Positions 6,985 to 15,010 of a stretch of 64,000 nt of DNA are shown piece after piece. Every line of letters begins with the position of its first letter. Position 1 is the first letter of the stretch. The stretch covers positions 186,001 through 250,000 of the forward strand of contig JAXLYX010000011.1 in assembly GCA_046351215.1 (NCBI GenBank), read 5' to 3'. The notes beneath the pieces are model-generated. The model saw nothing but the letters and a program-made list of their open reading frames with translations. It searched no databases and was not told where the DNA came from. The DNA is from JAXLYX01 sp046351215 (GTDB lineage Bacteria > Myxococcota_A > Polyangia > Polyangiales > Houyiibacteriaceae). Position numbers and translations under genes: made by a program.

Positions 6985-8991
6985 ATGTCCCAGGAAAAGG
7001 CGCTCGATTCGGTCGTCGTGAACACCATCCGAGGGCTCTCGATGGACGCGGTCCAGGCCGCGAACTCCGGGCATCCGGGAACTCCGATGGCCCTCGCGCC
7101 GCTCGGCTGGGCGATCTTCTCGAAGCTGCGCAAGCACGCGCCCTCGCGCCCCGACTGGGCCGATCGCGATCGCTTCGTGCTCTCCTGCGGCCACGCCTCG
7201 ATGCTCCAGTACGCGCTCCTGCACGTGAGCGGGTACGACCTCCCGCTCGACGAGCTCAAGAGCTTCCGGCAGTGGGGTAGCAAGACGCCGGGCCATCCCG
7301 AGTACGGGCACACGCCGGGCGTCGAGATCACGACCGGTCCGCTCGGCTCCGGCATCGCGACCGCCGTCGGCATGGCGATGGCCGAGCACTACCTCGCGCG
7401 CCGCTTCAACAAGCCGGGTCACGAGCTCTTCGATCACCTCACCTGGGTCATCGCGTCCGATGGCGACGTCATGGAGGGCGTGGCGGCCGAGGGCGCGTCG
7501 ATTGCGGGACGCCTCCGCCTCGGCAAGCTGATCGTCTTCTGGGACGACAACAACATCACGATCGACGGGCGCACCGAGCTCTCGATGACGGAGGACGTCC
7601 TCGCCCGCTACGCCGCGTGCGGCTGGCACGTCCAGAGCGTCGACGACGGCGAGGACCTCGACGCGATCGTCGCGGCCGCCGAGGCCGCGAAGAAGGATCC
7701 GCGTCCGAGCTTCATCCGCGTGAAGACCGTCATCGCGTATCCCGCGCCGAACAAGAAGGACACCTCGGGCGCGCACGGCTCGCCGCTCGGCGCCGGCGAG
7801 ATCGCGGCGACGAAGAAGGTCATGGGATGGCCCGAGGAGGCCTTCCACGTGCCGGCCGAGGTGCCCGCCAGGGCGGCCGCGCTCCGGGCGGCCGGCGAGG
7901 CACTCGTGGCCGCCTGGGAGGCCAAGCTCGAGGCCTATGCCAAGGCTCATCCGGCCGACGCCGCGGAGCTCCGCGATTCGCTCCAGGGCCGGCTGCCGGC
8001 CGGTTGGGACCAGGGTCTCCCCGAGTTCCCCGCGGACCCGAAGGGCGTCGCCACGCGCAAGGCCGGGCACACCGTCCTGAACGCCCTCGCCAAGAAGGTC
8101 CCCTACCTCGTCGGCGGCTCGGCGGATCTCGCCTGCTCGAACCTCACGAACCTCGACGGCTTCCCCGCCTTCCTCCCCGAGGTCGACGGCGTGCCCCGCA
8201 ACGTCGCTTGGGGCATCCGCGAGCACGGCATGGGCGCCGCCGTCAACGGCATGGCCCTGCACGGCGGGGTGGTCCCCTTCGGCGCGACCTTCCTGATCTT
8301 CAGCGACTACATGCGTCCGGCGCTCCGCCTCGCGGCGCTCCAGGACATCCCGACGCGCTACGTCTTCACGCACGACTCGATCGGCCTCGGCGAGGACGGC
8401 CCCACGCACCAGCCGATCGAGCAGCTCTCGACGCTCCGGGCGATGCCGAACTTCGTCGTGCTCCGCCCGGCGGACGCGAACGAGACGCGCGAGTGCTGGA
8501 AGGTCGCGATGGAGCAGAAGGGCCCCGCGGCCCTCGTCCTCACCCGCCAGAACGTGCCGACGCTCGACCGCACGCAGGTCGCTCCCGCCGAGGGCGCGCG
8601 TCGTGGTGGCTACGTCCTCGCGGAAGCGGAGGGTGGCGCGGCCGAGGTCATCCTCATCGGCACGGGCAGCGAGGTCCAGCTCGCGCTCGAGGCGCGGGCG
8701 GAGCTCGCGAAGCAGGGCATCCGCGCTCGCGTGGTCAGCATGCCGTCGACCGAGATCTTCGACGCGCAGGACGAGGCCTACCGCGAGTCGGTGCTCCCCG
8801 ACGCCATCGACGCGCGCGTCGTCGTCGAGGCGGGCGTTCGCAACGGCTGGGAGCGCTACGTGGGCCGCAAGGGCGGCTTCGTGACCCTCGACCATTTCGG
8901 TGCGTCGGCCCCGGCCGAGGTGCTCTACGAGCGCTTCGGGATCACCGCGGCCCGCGTGGTCGCCGAGGCCAAGCGCGTCGTCGGCAAGTGA
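6985..8991 (+). CDS. tkt: Transketolase
   Basis: Thiamine-diphosphate enzyme of the pentose phosphate and Calvin pathways that moves two-carbon units between sugar phosphates. The frame is open from 6901, but MSQEKALDSVVVNTIRGLSM at 6985 is the family N-terminus and follows CGAGGTACGAGGA, giving 668 residues. Visible motifs are ANSGHPGTPMALAPLGW, the ThDP-binding SDGDVMEGVAAEG...DDNNITIDG, and GEDGPTHQPIEQLSTLRAMPN. It is a monocistronic unit between two terminators. Confidence 0.96.
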   Translation: MSQEKALDSVVVNTIRGLSMDAVQAANSGHPGTPMALAPLGWAIFSKLRKHAPSRPDWADRDRFVLSCGHASMLQYALLHVSGYDLPLDELKSFRQWGSKTPGHPEYGHTPGVEITTGPLGSGIATAVGMAMAEHYLARRFNKPGHELFDHLTWVIASDGDVMEGVAAEGASIAGRLRLGKLIVFWDDNNITIDGRTELSMTEDVLARYAACGWHVQSVDDGEDLDAIVAAAEAAKKDPRPSFIRVKTVIAYPAPNKKDTSGAHGSPLGAGEIAATKKVMGWPEEAFHVPAEVPARAAALRAAGEALVAAWEAKLEAYAKAHPADAAELRDSLQGRLPAGWDQGLPEFPADPKGVATRKAGHTVLNALAKKVPYLVGGSADLACSNLTNLDGFPAFLPEVDGVPRNVAWGIREHGMGAAVNGMALHGGVVPFGATFLIFSDYMRPALRLAALQDIPTRYVFTHDSIGLGEDGPTHQPIEQLSTLRAMPNFVVLRPADANETRECWKVAMEQKGPAALVLTRQNVPTLDRTQVAPAEGARRGGYVLAEAEGGAAEVILIGTGSEVQLALEARAELAKQGIRARVVSMPSTEIFDAQDEAYRESVLPDAIDARVVVEAGVRNGWERYVGRKGGFVTLDHFGASAPAEVLYERFGITAARVVAEAKRVVGK

Positions 8992-9030
8992 GCCGGGAGG
9001 CGGCCGCGTAGGCCGGCTCGGATGCGGGAG

Positions 9031-9066
9031 AGGGCACCCCGGACCGTCGGTCCCGGGTGCCCTTCC
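9031..9066. terminator. Bidirectional terminator between tkt and tpx
   Basis: Two 15-base arms (9031-9045 and 9049-9063) pair with one mismatch around a 3-base loop between the convergent genes tkt and tpx. The T tract is weak on both sides. Confidence 0.65.
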
Positions 9067-9081
9067 TTGATCCGGCGAGCC

Positions 9082-9579
9082 TCACTTCGCCGCGGCGAGG
9101 GCGGCGTCGTAGTCGGGCTCCTGCGCGATCTCGGGCACCAGCTGCGCGTGGACGACGGTGTCGTTCTCGTCGAGGACGACGACCGCTCGCGCCGTGAGGC
9201 CGCGGAGCGGGCCGTCCTGGATGAGCAGACCGTAGTCCTTCGGGAAGCCCGAGCGGAAGCTCGAGAGCGAGACGACGCCCTCGATGCCCTCCGTGGTGCA
9301 GAAGCGCTTCTGCGCGAAGGGGAGGTCGCTGCTCACGACGAGCACGACCGCGTTCGGCACGGAGGCCGCCTTCTCGTTGAACTTCCGCGCGGCCGCCTGG
9401 CAGACGGCGGTGTCGTAGCTCGGGTTGATCGTGAGGATCTTCTTCTTGCCCGCGAAGTCGGCGAGCGTCTTCTCGCCGAGCGCGTTGTCGACGAGCGCGA
9501 ACGCCGGAGCCTTCGTGCCGACGGCCGGCAGCTCGCCGTTCGTGTGGATCGGATTCCCCTTGAGCGTGATCGTGGCCAT
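9082..9579 (-). CDS. tpx: Thiol peroxidase Tpx (atypical 2-Cys peroxiredoxin)
   Basis: Thioredoxin-dependent peroxidase that reduces H2O2 and lipid hydroperoxides. The protein is 165 residues. The peroxidatic cysteine is Cys60 in INPSYDTAVCQ (family usually PSxDTPVC) and the resolving cysteine is Cys94 in QKRFCTTEG, the Tpx spacing. It starts 23 bases after the stop of the phosphatase gene on the same strand, so the two are probably co-transcribed. The thioredoxin reductase that would support it lies elsewhere in the window (25.4 kb). Confidence 0.95.
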   Translation of the reverse strand: MATITLKGNPIHTNGELPAVGTKAPAFALVDNALGEKTLADFAGKKKILTINPSYDTAVCQAAARKFNEKAASVPNAVVLVVSSDLPFAQKRFCTTEGIEGVVSLSSFRSGFPKDYGLLIQDGPLRGLTARAVVVLDENDTVVHAQLVPEIAQEPDYDAALAAAK

Positions 9580-9602
9580 GCCTGTCTCGTTTCCGGTGGG
9601 CC

Positions 9603-11321
9603 CTACGAGCGATGCTCGATCTCGGGCGGAGCCTTGAAGAACGCGTTGAACGCCGGGTCGTTATAAGTCCGATAGTCCACGTTCCAAGGGGTGAACTTCA
9701 TCACCCCGTCCTTCCAGGTGATCGTCAGCGCCTTGGGCGTCACCGACCGGTAGCTCGAATCCGACGGGAGGTCGCCGTTGTCCTCGCCTCCGGCCGAGAA
9801 GAGCGTCATCAGCGAGATCTGGTCGTCCTTGTAGTTCGTCACGAAGCCCGAATTCACCTTCTCGTGGCCTCGGACGAGCGTGTGGCAGCCCATGCGGCGC
9901 AGGAACGCGGTGGCCTGCAGCCTGCCGAAGGGGAAGCGGGCGCTCTGCTCCTGGAGGGCAGCGGGGATCACGTCGGCCGAGCTCGGGTCGCTCCACATCA
10001 TCTGGAAGCGGACCTCGGGATCGTTCAGCGTCGCGAGATCCCTCCAGCGCTCCTTGAGCAGTCGATCGCGCGGGATGCCCGCGTGGACGAAGAAGACCTG
10101 ATCGAAGACGAGGACGTTCGGGAGCGCTTCGAAGAGGGTGCGGTACTGACGGAAGACGTCGATCGGGAGGAGCGGCTTCAGCGTGTTGATCGACTCCGCG
10201 GGCTTGACGCCTCCGTAGATCTGGCCCTGGTACTCGACGTAGTACTCGTGGTTCCCGCGCAGCACGACGACGTGCTCGGGTGCGGTCACGAAGAACTGCA
10301 TCACCGTGCGGAGCACGCCGTTCAGGCTGAAGAGGCCCCGGTCGATGTAGTCGCCGAGCAGGACGAGCATCGGCTTCGGCACGGACGTCGGATCCTTCCG
10401 GTAGGCGTTCACCTTCTCGAAGAATCCGGACTGCATCACCGCGCCCTTCAGCACCGAGTAGCAGCCGTGCAGGTCGCCGAGCACCGTGAGCTCGTAGCCC
10501 GGGCCCGCCTTCGCGGGATGGATCCAGACGTGCTCGTCGAGGAAGGGCTCTTCGCCCGCGAATTCCTGGACCGTCTTCCTGCCGATCAGCTTGCCCGCGC
10601 CCTTCGACTTCTGCGCCTCGAGCAGCTCGGTCACGCGCGCGATGAGCTCGAGGTCGGCCTGGACCTGCTGACGGATGCGCTCCGGATCCGCCGAGTAGTG
10701 GTACTCGAACTGATCGAAGAACGGATGCGACGCACGGACCTCCGGGAGCTGCGTGGGCTCCGCGATGTGCACGGCGGGATCCGGCTCGTTGTCGTCCACC
10801 ATCTCGACGCCGAGATCGGACTCGAAGAGCGAGAGCAGCTCGTTCCGGAACTTGCGCTCCGCCGGATGGACCTGCCCGTCGGCCTCGATGAGGTTCTCCA
10901 TCGCGTCGAGCAGCGCTTCCTGGTTCGCGCGGTCGAACGACTGGAAGAACTCGAAGCAGCGGAGCTTGAGCTTCGCGTGGACGAACGCGTCCTGATCCTC
11001 GTCGCTCGACACGGCCTCGTGGAAGAGCTCGCGGACCTCCGAGTCGATCTCCTCGAAGACCTCGTGGAAGTGGGTCGTGAAGCGCCCCTCGAGCTCGGCG
11101 CGCAGCGTGGGATCCGCGTCCGGCATCCCGTGCGCCACGCGTGTGGCGACGAGCTTCCGGATGTACTCGCGCACGTAGTCCTTCTCGGAGCTGTCGAAGT
11201 CCCCGTCGATGTAGCCGAAGGTCGTGAGGTAGAAGATGATCGCCCGCATCTGGCGCTCGGCGATCTGTGGGTCTTCGCTGAAACGGATCATCGCCACGAG
11301 GATACCGAAGCGCGCCGACAT
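9603..11321 (-). CDS. PPP-family metallophosphatase with N-terminal TerB-like helical domain
   Basis: A 572-residue cytoplasmic protein. Residues about 12-180 are helical and acidic, with repeated features of TerB-like domains (FGYIDGDFDSSE, then LIEADGQVHPAE). Residues about 278 to the end carry the full PPP/calcineurin metal-site set: GDLHG (282-286), GDYIDRG (323-329), RGNHE (355-359) and later histidines in FVHAG and RGHE. It therefore looks like a protein Ser/Thr phosphatase or diadenosine-polyphosphate-type hydrolase. An alternative ATG at 11291 would shorten it by 10 residues. It is divergent from feoA and followed by tpx. Confidence 0.82.
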   Translation of the reverse strand: MSARFGILVAMIRFSEDPQIAERQMRAIIFYLTTFGYIDGDFDSSEKDYVREYIRKLVATRVAHGMPDADPTLRAELEGRFTTHFHEVFEEIDSEVRELFHEAVSSDEDQDAFVHAKLKLRCFEFFQSFDRANQEALLDAMENLIEADGQVHPAERKFRNELLSLFESDLGVEMVDDNEPDPAVHIAEPTQLPEVRASHPFFDQFEYHYSADPERIRQQVQADLELIARVTELLEAQKSKGAGKLIGRKTVQEFAGEEPFLDEHVWIHPAKAGPGYELTVLGDLHGCYSVLKGAVMQSGFFEKVNAYRKDPTSVPKPMLVLLGDYIDRGLFSLNGVLRTVMQFFVTAPEHVVVLRGNHEYYVEYQGQIYGGVKPAESINTLKPLLPIDVFRQYRTLFEALPNVLVFDQVFFVHAGIPRDRLLKERWRDLATLNDPEVRFQMMWSDPSSADVIPAALQEQSARFPFGRLQATAFLRRMGCHTLVRGHEKVNSGFVTNYKDDQISLMTLFSAGGEDNGDLPSDSSYRSVTPKALTITWKDGVMKFTPWNVDYRTYNDPAFNAFFKAPPEIEHRS

Positions 11322-11397
11322 CCGTTCCCCGGAAACGCCATGGCGACGTCCCTCGCTTCCGGCGACGCCTCCCGACCTCGTCGCATTGCCTCCTTCC

Positions 11398-11412
11398 TGA
11401 AAATCATTATCA
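11398..11412 (+). promoter_or_regulatory. Fur box upstream of feoA
   Basis: TGAAAATCATTATCA matches the 7-1-7 Fur consensus (TGATAAT-N-ATTATCA) at all but one position. It ends 7 bases before the feoA ATG. A weak promoter, TTGCCT (11386-11391) and TATCAG (11408-11413), would overlap the box and start transcription at or next to the ATG, implying a leaderless or nearly leaderless feoA transcript repressed by Fur-Fe2+. Confidence 0.8.
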
Positions 11413-11419
11413 GTAAGCC

Positions 11420-11671
11420 ATGCCCTCGACCCCCTCCTCCCTCGGGGACCTCCCCGTCGGAGCGCGAGCCGTCATCTCCGCTCTCGGGAACGCCCGTCCC
11501 GTCGCCCGACGCCTCATGGAGCTCGGTCTCCTTCCGGGGACGGCCGTCGAGGTCGTCCGGGTGGCGCCGATGGGCGATCCCCTCGAGCTCCGGCTGCGCG
11601 ACTACCACCTCTCCGTGCGGCGGGAGGAGGCGCGCCTCGTCGCGGTCCGAGAGGTCGCGTTCGCCCGATGA
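11420..11671 (+). CDS. feoA: FeoA, ferrous iron transport accessory protein
   Basis: Small cytoplasmic SH3-like protein needed for FeoB function. It has 83 residues; the family core is visible as RRLMELGLLPGTAVEVVRVA followed by GDPLELRLRDYHLSVRREEA. Its ATG has no clear ribosome-binding site and lies directly after a Fur box. The end overlaps feoB by ATGA (11668-11671), indicating translational coupling. Confidence 0.94.
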   Translation: MPSTPSSLGDLPVGARAVISALGNARPVARRLMELGLLPGTAVEVVRVAPMGDPLELRLRDYHLSVRREEARLVAVREVAFAR

Positions 11672-13878
11672 CCGAGGCGCGCACCACGGGCGCCGAGCGC
11701 CCCCCCCTCATCCTGATCGCCGGCAATCCCAACAGCGGCAAGACGACCCTCTTCAACGCGCTGACGGGGAGCCGCGCCCGCGTGGGCAACTATCCCGGCG
11801 TGACGGTGGATCGACGGAGCGGCACGCTCTCGCTGCCCGGGGGACGCGAAGTGGAGCTCGTCGACGTCCCGGGGACGTACAGCCTCACGGCGCGCTCGCC
11901 GGAGGAAGAGGTCGCGATCGACGCGATCCTCGGACGCGGCGGCCACGAGGCCGATGCGGTGGTCGTCGTCGCCGACGCCACGACGCTCGGCCGTGGGCTC
12001 TACCTCGCGACCCAGATCCTCGAGACCCGCCTGCCCGTGGTCCTCGCGCTCAACATGATGGACGAGGCTCGCGAGGCCGGGGTGGAGATCGACGTCTCCG
12101 TGCTCGCCGCGAGCCTCGGCGTTCCCGTCGTGCCCATCGTCGCCTCGCGCGGCGAGGGCCTGGCCGAGCTCCGCGCCGCGGTCGCGCGCGCGCTCGAGGG
12201 GGAGCACCAGGCCACGGCCCGCCCCGCACCCACGTTCGACGCGGAGCTCGCCGCCTCGTTCGACGCGATCGCCCGGGTCGTCGAGGGGAAGCTCGTCCCG
12301 GCGGGCTCGACGCTCGCGCGTGCGTGGGCCCTCTTCTGCTTCCTCTCGCTCGGCGACGACGAGCTCCACGGGATCGACGACACGATCCGCTCCGTCGTCG
12401 CGACCGAGCGCGCGCGCCTCGACGCGCTCGGGATCGATCCGGATCACGCGCTCATCGCCGCGCGCTACCGCTTCGTCGACGACGTCGTCGCCCGCTCCGT
12501 GCGCCGCCCGGAGAAGGCGAAGGTCCGCATGACGGATCGCGTCGACCGCGTCCTCACGCATCCCGTCGCCGGCCTCGTCGTCTTCGCCCTCGTCATGCTC
12601 GTGGTCTTCCAGTCGCTCTTCTCGTGGGCCGATCCGTTGATCACGCTCATCGAGGGCGGAATCGCGTGGGTGCAGGAGCTCCTGATCGGGGCCCTGCCCG
12701 CGGGCCCGCTCCGCGATCTCGTCGTCGAGGGCATCGTCGCGGGCGTCGGGAACGTGATCGTCTTCGTTCCGCAGATCGCGCTGCTCTTCCTCTTCGTCAC
12801 CCTCCTCGAGGACTCGGGCTACCTGGCGCGAGTGGCCTTCGTCATCGATCGGCTGATGGCGGGCGTCGGCCTGCACGGCAAGGCCTTCGTGCCGTTGCTC
12901 TCGGGCTTCGCCTGCGCCGTGCCGGCGGTCCTCTCGACGCGCACGATCGAGAGCCGCAAGGACCGGCTCGTCACGATGCTGGCCCTTCCGCTGATGTCGT
13001 GCAGCGCGCGCCTACCGGTGTACGTGCTGGTGATCGCCACGGTCTTCCCCGTCCAGCGCCGCATCCTGGGCGTGTTCTCCACGGGCTCGATCGCGCTGCT
13101 CTCCATGTACGCGCTCTCGGTCGGCGCGACCCTCGCGGCCGCGGCGATCCTCCGGCGCACCGTCCTCCGCGGCCCGCGCCCGACCTTCGTGCTCGAGCTC
13201 CCGCCCTACCGCATGCCCGTCGCGCGCAACGTCGGAAGGGCGGTCTGGGAGCGGGTGAAGAGCTTCCTGACGGAGGCCGGCACGCTGATCCTGGCGTGCA
13301 CGATCGTGCTCTGGGCGCTGCTCTCCTACCCGCGCGACGAGCGCGCGGTGGCGCGCTTCGAGGCGGAACGGACCCAGGTCACGGCGAGCGTGGCGGAAGG
13401 ACCGGCGCGCGACGAGGCCCTCTCGGCGATCGACGCCCACGAGGCGCAGCACCTCCTCGAGACGAGCGCGCTCGGTCGATTCGGTCGCACGCTCGAGCCC
13501 GTGATCGCGCCGCTCGGCTTCGACTGGCGCATCGGCATCGGCATCCTCGGCGCGTTCGCGGCGCGCGAGGTCTTCGTCTCGACGCTCGGTGTCGTCTTCG
13601 GCATCGAGGACGCCGATCAGGAGAGCCGGCCGCTCCGCGACGCGCTCCGCGAGGCGCGGAGGCCCGACGGGAGCCCGCTCTTCACCCCGCTCGTCGGCGC
13701 GTCGCTCATGGTCTTCTTCGTGCTCGCGGCGCAGTGCATGAGCACCATCGCGGTCGTGAAGCGCGAGTCCGGCTCCTGGCGTTGGGCCGGCCTCATGGTC
13801 GGCTACATGAGCGTGCTCGCCTACGTCGCCTCGCTCCTCGTCTACCAGGTCGGCCTGCTCCTCGGGTTCGGCGCATGA
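11668..13878 (+). CDS. feoB: FeoB, ferrous iron transporter with GTPase domain
   Basis: Inner-membrane Fe2+ transporter. The protein has 736 residues. The N-terminal G domain shows G1 GNPNSGKT (19-26), switch I NYPGVTVDRR, G3 DVPGTYSL, and G4 as NMMD, a common FeoB variant of NxxD. A helical linker is followed by the membrane domain, with Gate-type segments containing VPLLSGFACAVPAV and a second half beginning with AAREVFVSTLGVV. The start overlaps feoA and the end overlaps a 49-residue membrane protein, so three genes form one Fur-regulated operon. Confidence 0.96.
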   Translation: MTEARTTGAERPPLILIAGNPNSGKTTLFNALTGSRARVGNYPGVTVDRRSGTLSLPGGREVELVDVPGTYSLTARSPEEEVAIDAILGRGGHEADAVVVVADATTLGRGLYLATQILETRLPVVLALNMMDEAREAGVEIDVSVLAASLGVPVVPIVASRGEGLAELRAAVARALEGEHQATARPAPTFDAELAASFDAIARVVEGKLVPAGSTLARAWALFCFLSLGDDELHGIDDTIRSVVATERARLDALGIDPDHALIAARYRFVDDVVARSVRRPEKAKVRMTDRVDRVLTHPVAGLVVFALVMLVVFQSLFSWADPLITLIEGGIAWVQELLIGALPAGPLRDLVVEGIVAGVGNVIVFVPQIALLFLFVTLLEDSGYLARVAFVIDRLMAGVGLHGKAFVPLLSGFACAVPAVLSTRTIESRKDRLVTMLALPLMSCSARLPVYVLVIATVFPVQRRILGVFSTGSIALLSMYALSVGATLAAAAILRRTVLRGPRPTFVLELPPYRMPVARNVGRAVWERVKSFLTEAGTLILACTIVLWALLSYPRDERAVARFEAERTQVTASVAEGPARDEALSAIDAHEAQHLLETSALGRFGRTLEPVIAPLGFDWRIGIGILGAFAAREVFVSTLGVVFGIEDADQESRPLRDALREARRPDGSPLFTPLVGASLMVFFVLAAQCMSTIAVVKRESGSWRWAGLMVGYMSVLAYVASLLVYQVGLLLGFGA

Positions 13879-14024
13879 GCTGGCAGGACGTCTTCGTCGG
13901 GGCGATCGTCGTGGGGGCGATGGTGTTCCTCTGGCGCAAGCTCGTGCGGCGGGGGGAGGGGCCGAAGAGGCCGGCGGGGCCGGATGTGCCTGCGAGTCGA
14001 TTGGTTCGCCGGAAACGCAAGTAG
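13875..14024 (+). CDS. Small single-pass membrane protein at the feo locus
   Basis: A 49-residue frame whose ATG overlaps the feoB stop (ATGA). It has one hydrophobic segment (about residues 6-20, DVFVGAIVVGAMVFLW) followed by a very basic tail ending RRKRK. Position and shape resemble the FeoB-associated small membrane proteins that often replace FeoC, but those usually carry cysteines and this one has none. The function is inferred from position only. Confidence 0.6.
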   Translation: MSWQDVFVGAIVVGAMVFLWRKLVRRGEGPKRPAGPDVPASRLVRRKRK

Positions 14025-14146
14025 CCGCGACCTTCCTCGCAGCCAATCCTTCTCGTTGTGTTGTGTTCCTCTTGCCTACATCGGGCCGACGTGCCATGGC
14101 CACGCGGCCGCCGGGCTCGGGGAGTCGGGGGCGCCGAGGGGAACCC

Positions 14147-15010
14147 ATGATCACGCACAGGGCCCGTGTCCGAGCCGCGGTCGGCTTGCTCGCACTCGCA
14201 TCCGTTCCGACCGTCGCGCACGCCCAGCGTTCCGCGGCGACGGCACCCGCAGCCTCGGAGTCCTCCGTCGCGGACTACGACGACCTCGTCCAGAGCGCGG
14301 TGGAGGAGTTCAACGCCAACCGCTTCGCCGAGGCCCGTGCGCTCTTCGAGCGTGCACATGCCCTGAGCCCGAACGCCCGCACGCTGCGGGGCATGGGCAT
14401 GGCGGCGTTCGAGCTCCGCGACTATCCGGGCGCATGGGTTGCCCTCCGAGGCGCGTTGGCGTCGCGGACGCGGGCCCTGACCGCGTCCCAGCGCCGGGAG
14501 ACCCAAGCGCTCCTCGCTCGCACCGAGGTCTTCCTCGGACGCGTCGAGCTCGAAGGATTGCCTGCGGACGCGAGCGTGCGCCTCGACGGTCTCGAGCCCG
14601 CTCGGGACGACGAGGCGAGGCTGCTCGTGGGGCCCGGGACGCACGAGGCGAGCGTTGTCGCCGCCGACGGCCGTCGGTGGACCCGGGCGTTCGAAGCGGT
14701 CCCTGGGCGGACGACACGCCTCGCGGTGCAGTTTCCGGAATCGGTCGCCGTCGTGCCGGGGCCCGAGTCCGTCGCCCGTGCTTCCGCGGGCGAGGCCGAG
14801 GCTTCGAGTCCGCGCTCGACGAATCGATCCGAGTCCGACCGCCCCGGCGCCGTGCCGCTTCGCAAGCGCTGGTGGCTGTGGACGCTCGTCGGCGTCGGTG
14901 TGGCGGCCGCGGTCGCCGTGCCCATCGCCGTGACTCGAGCGGGGGGCGGGAGCGACTCGGCGGGCAGCTCGGGGAACGGTGTCATCTACGCGCGGCGAGG
15001 GTTCCGATGA
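14147..15010 (+). CDS. Secreted TPR-type protein with C-terminal membrane anchor
   Basis: A 287-residue protein. The ATG at 14147 follows GAGGGGAACCC and gives a signal peptide ending in AHA-Q (about residue 26); the frame is open further upstream. Residues about 40-105 look like a TPR pair (NANRFAEARALFERAHAL and FELRDYPGAWVALRGAL). A PEGA-like beta segment follows (ELEGLPADASVRLDG). Near the C-terminus RKRWWLWTLVGVGVAAAVAV is a membrane segment. This layout is common in myxobacterial envelope proteins. It is coupled by ATGA to the mosaic gene, so the two probably act together. No precise function can be given. Confidence 0.75.
   Translation: MITHRARVRAAVGLLALASVPTVAHAQRSAATAPAASESSVADYDDLVQSAVEEFNANRFAEARALFERAHALSPNARTLRGMGMAAFELRDYPGAWVALRGALASRTRALTASQRRETQALLARTEVFLGRVELEGLPADASVRLDGLEPARDDEARLLVGPGTHEASVVAADGRRWTRAFEAVPGRTTRLAVQFPESVAVVPGPESVARASAGEAEASSPRSTNRSESDRPGAVPLRKRWWLWTLVGVGVAAAVAVPIAVTRAGGGSDSAGSSGNGVIYARRGFR

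Noticed and set aside
9612..14024. A 1,470-codon open frame on the plus strand
   Set aside because: It is antisense to the phosphatase gene and out of frame with feoA/feoB. Its translation is Arg/Glu/Leu-rich nonsense typical of high-GC shadow frames. Only its last 49 codons (13875-14024) are kept as a separate gene.
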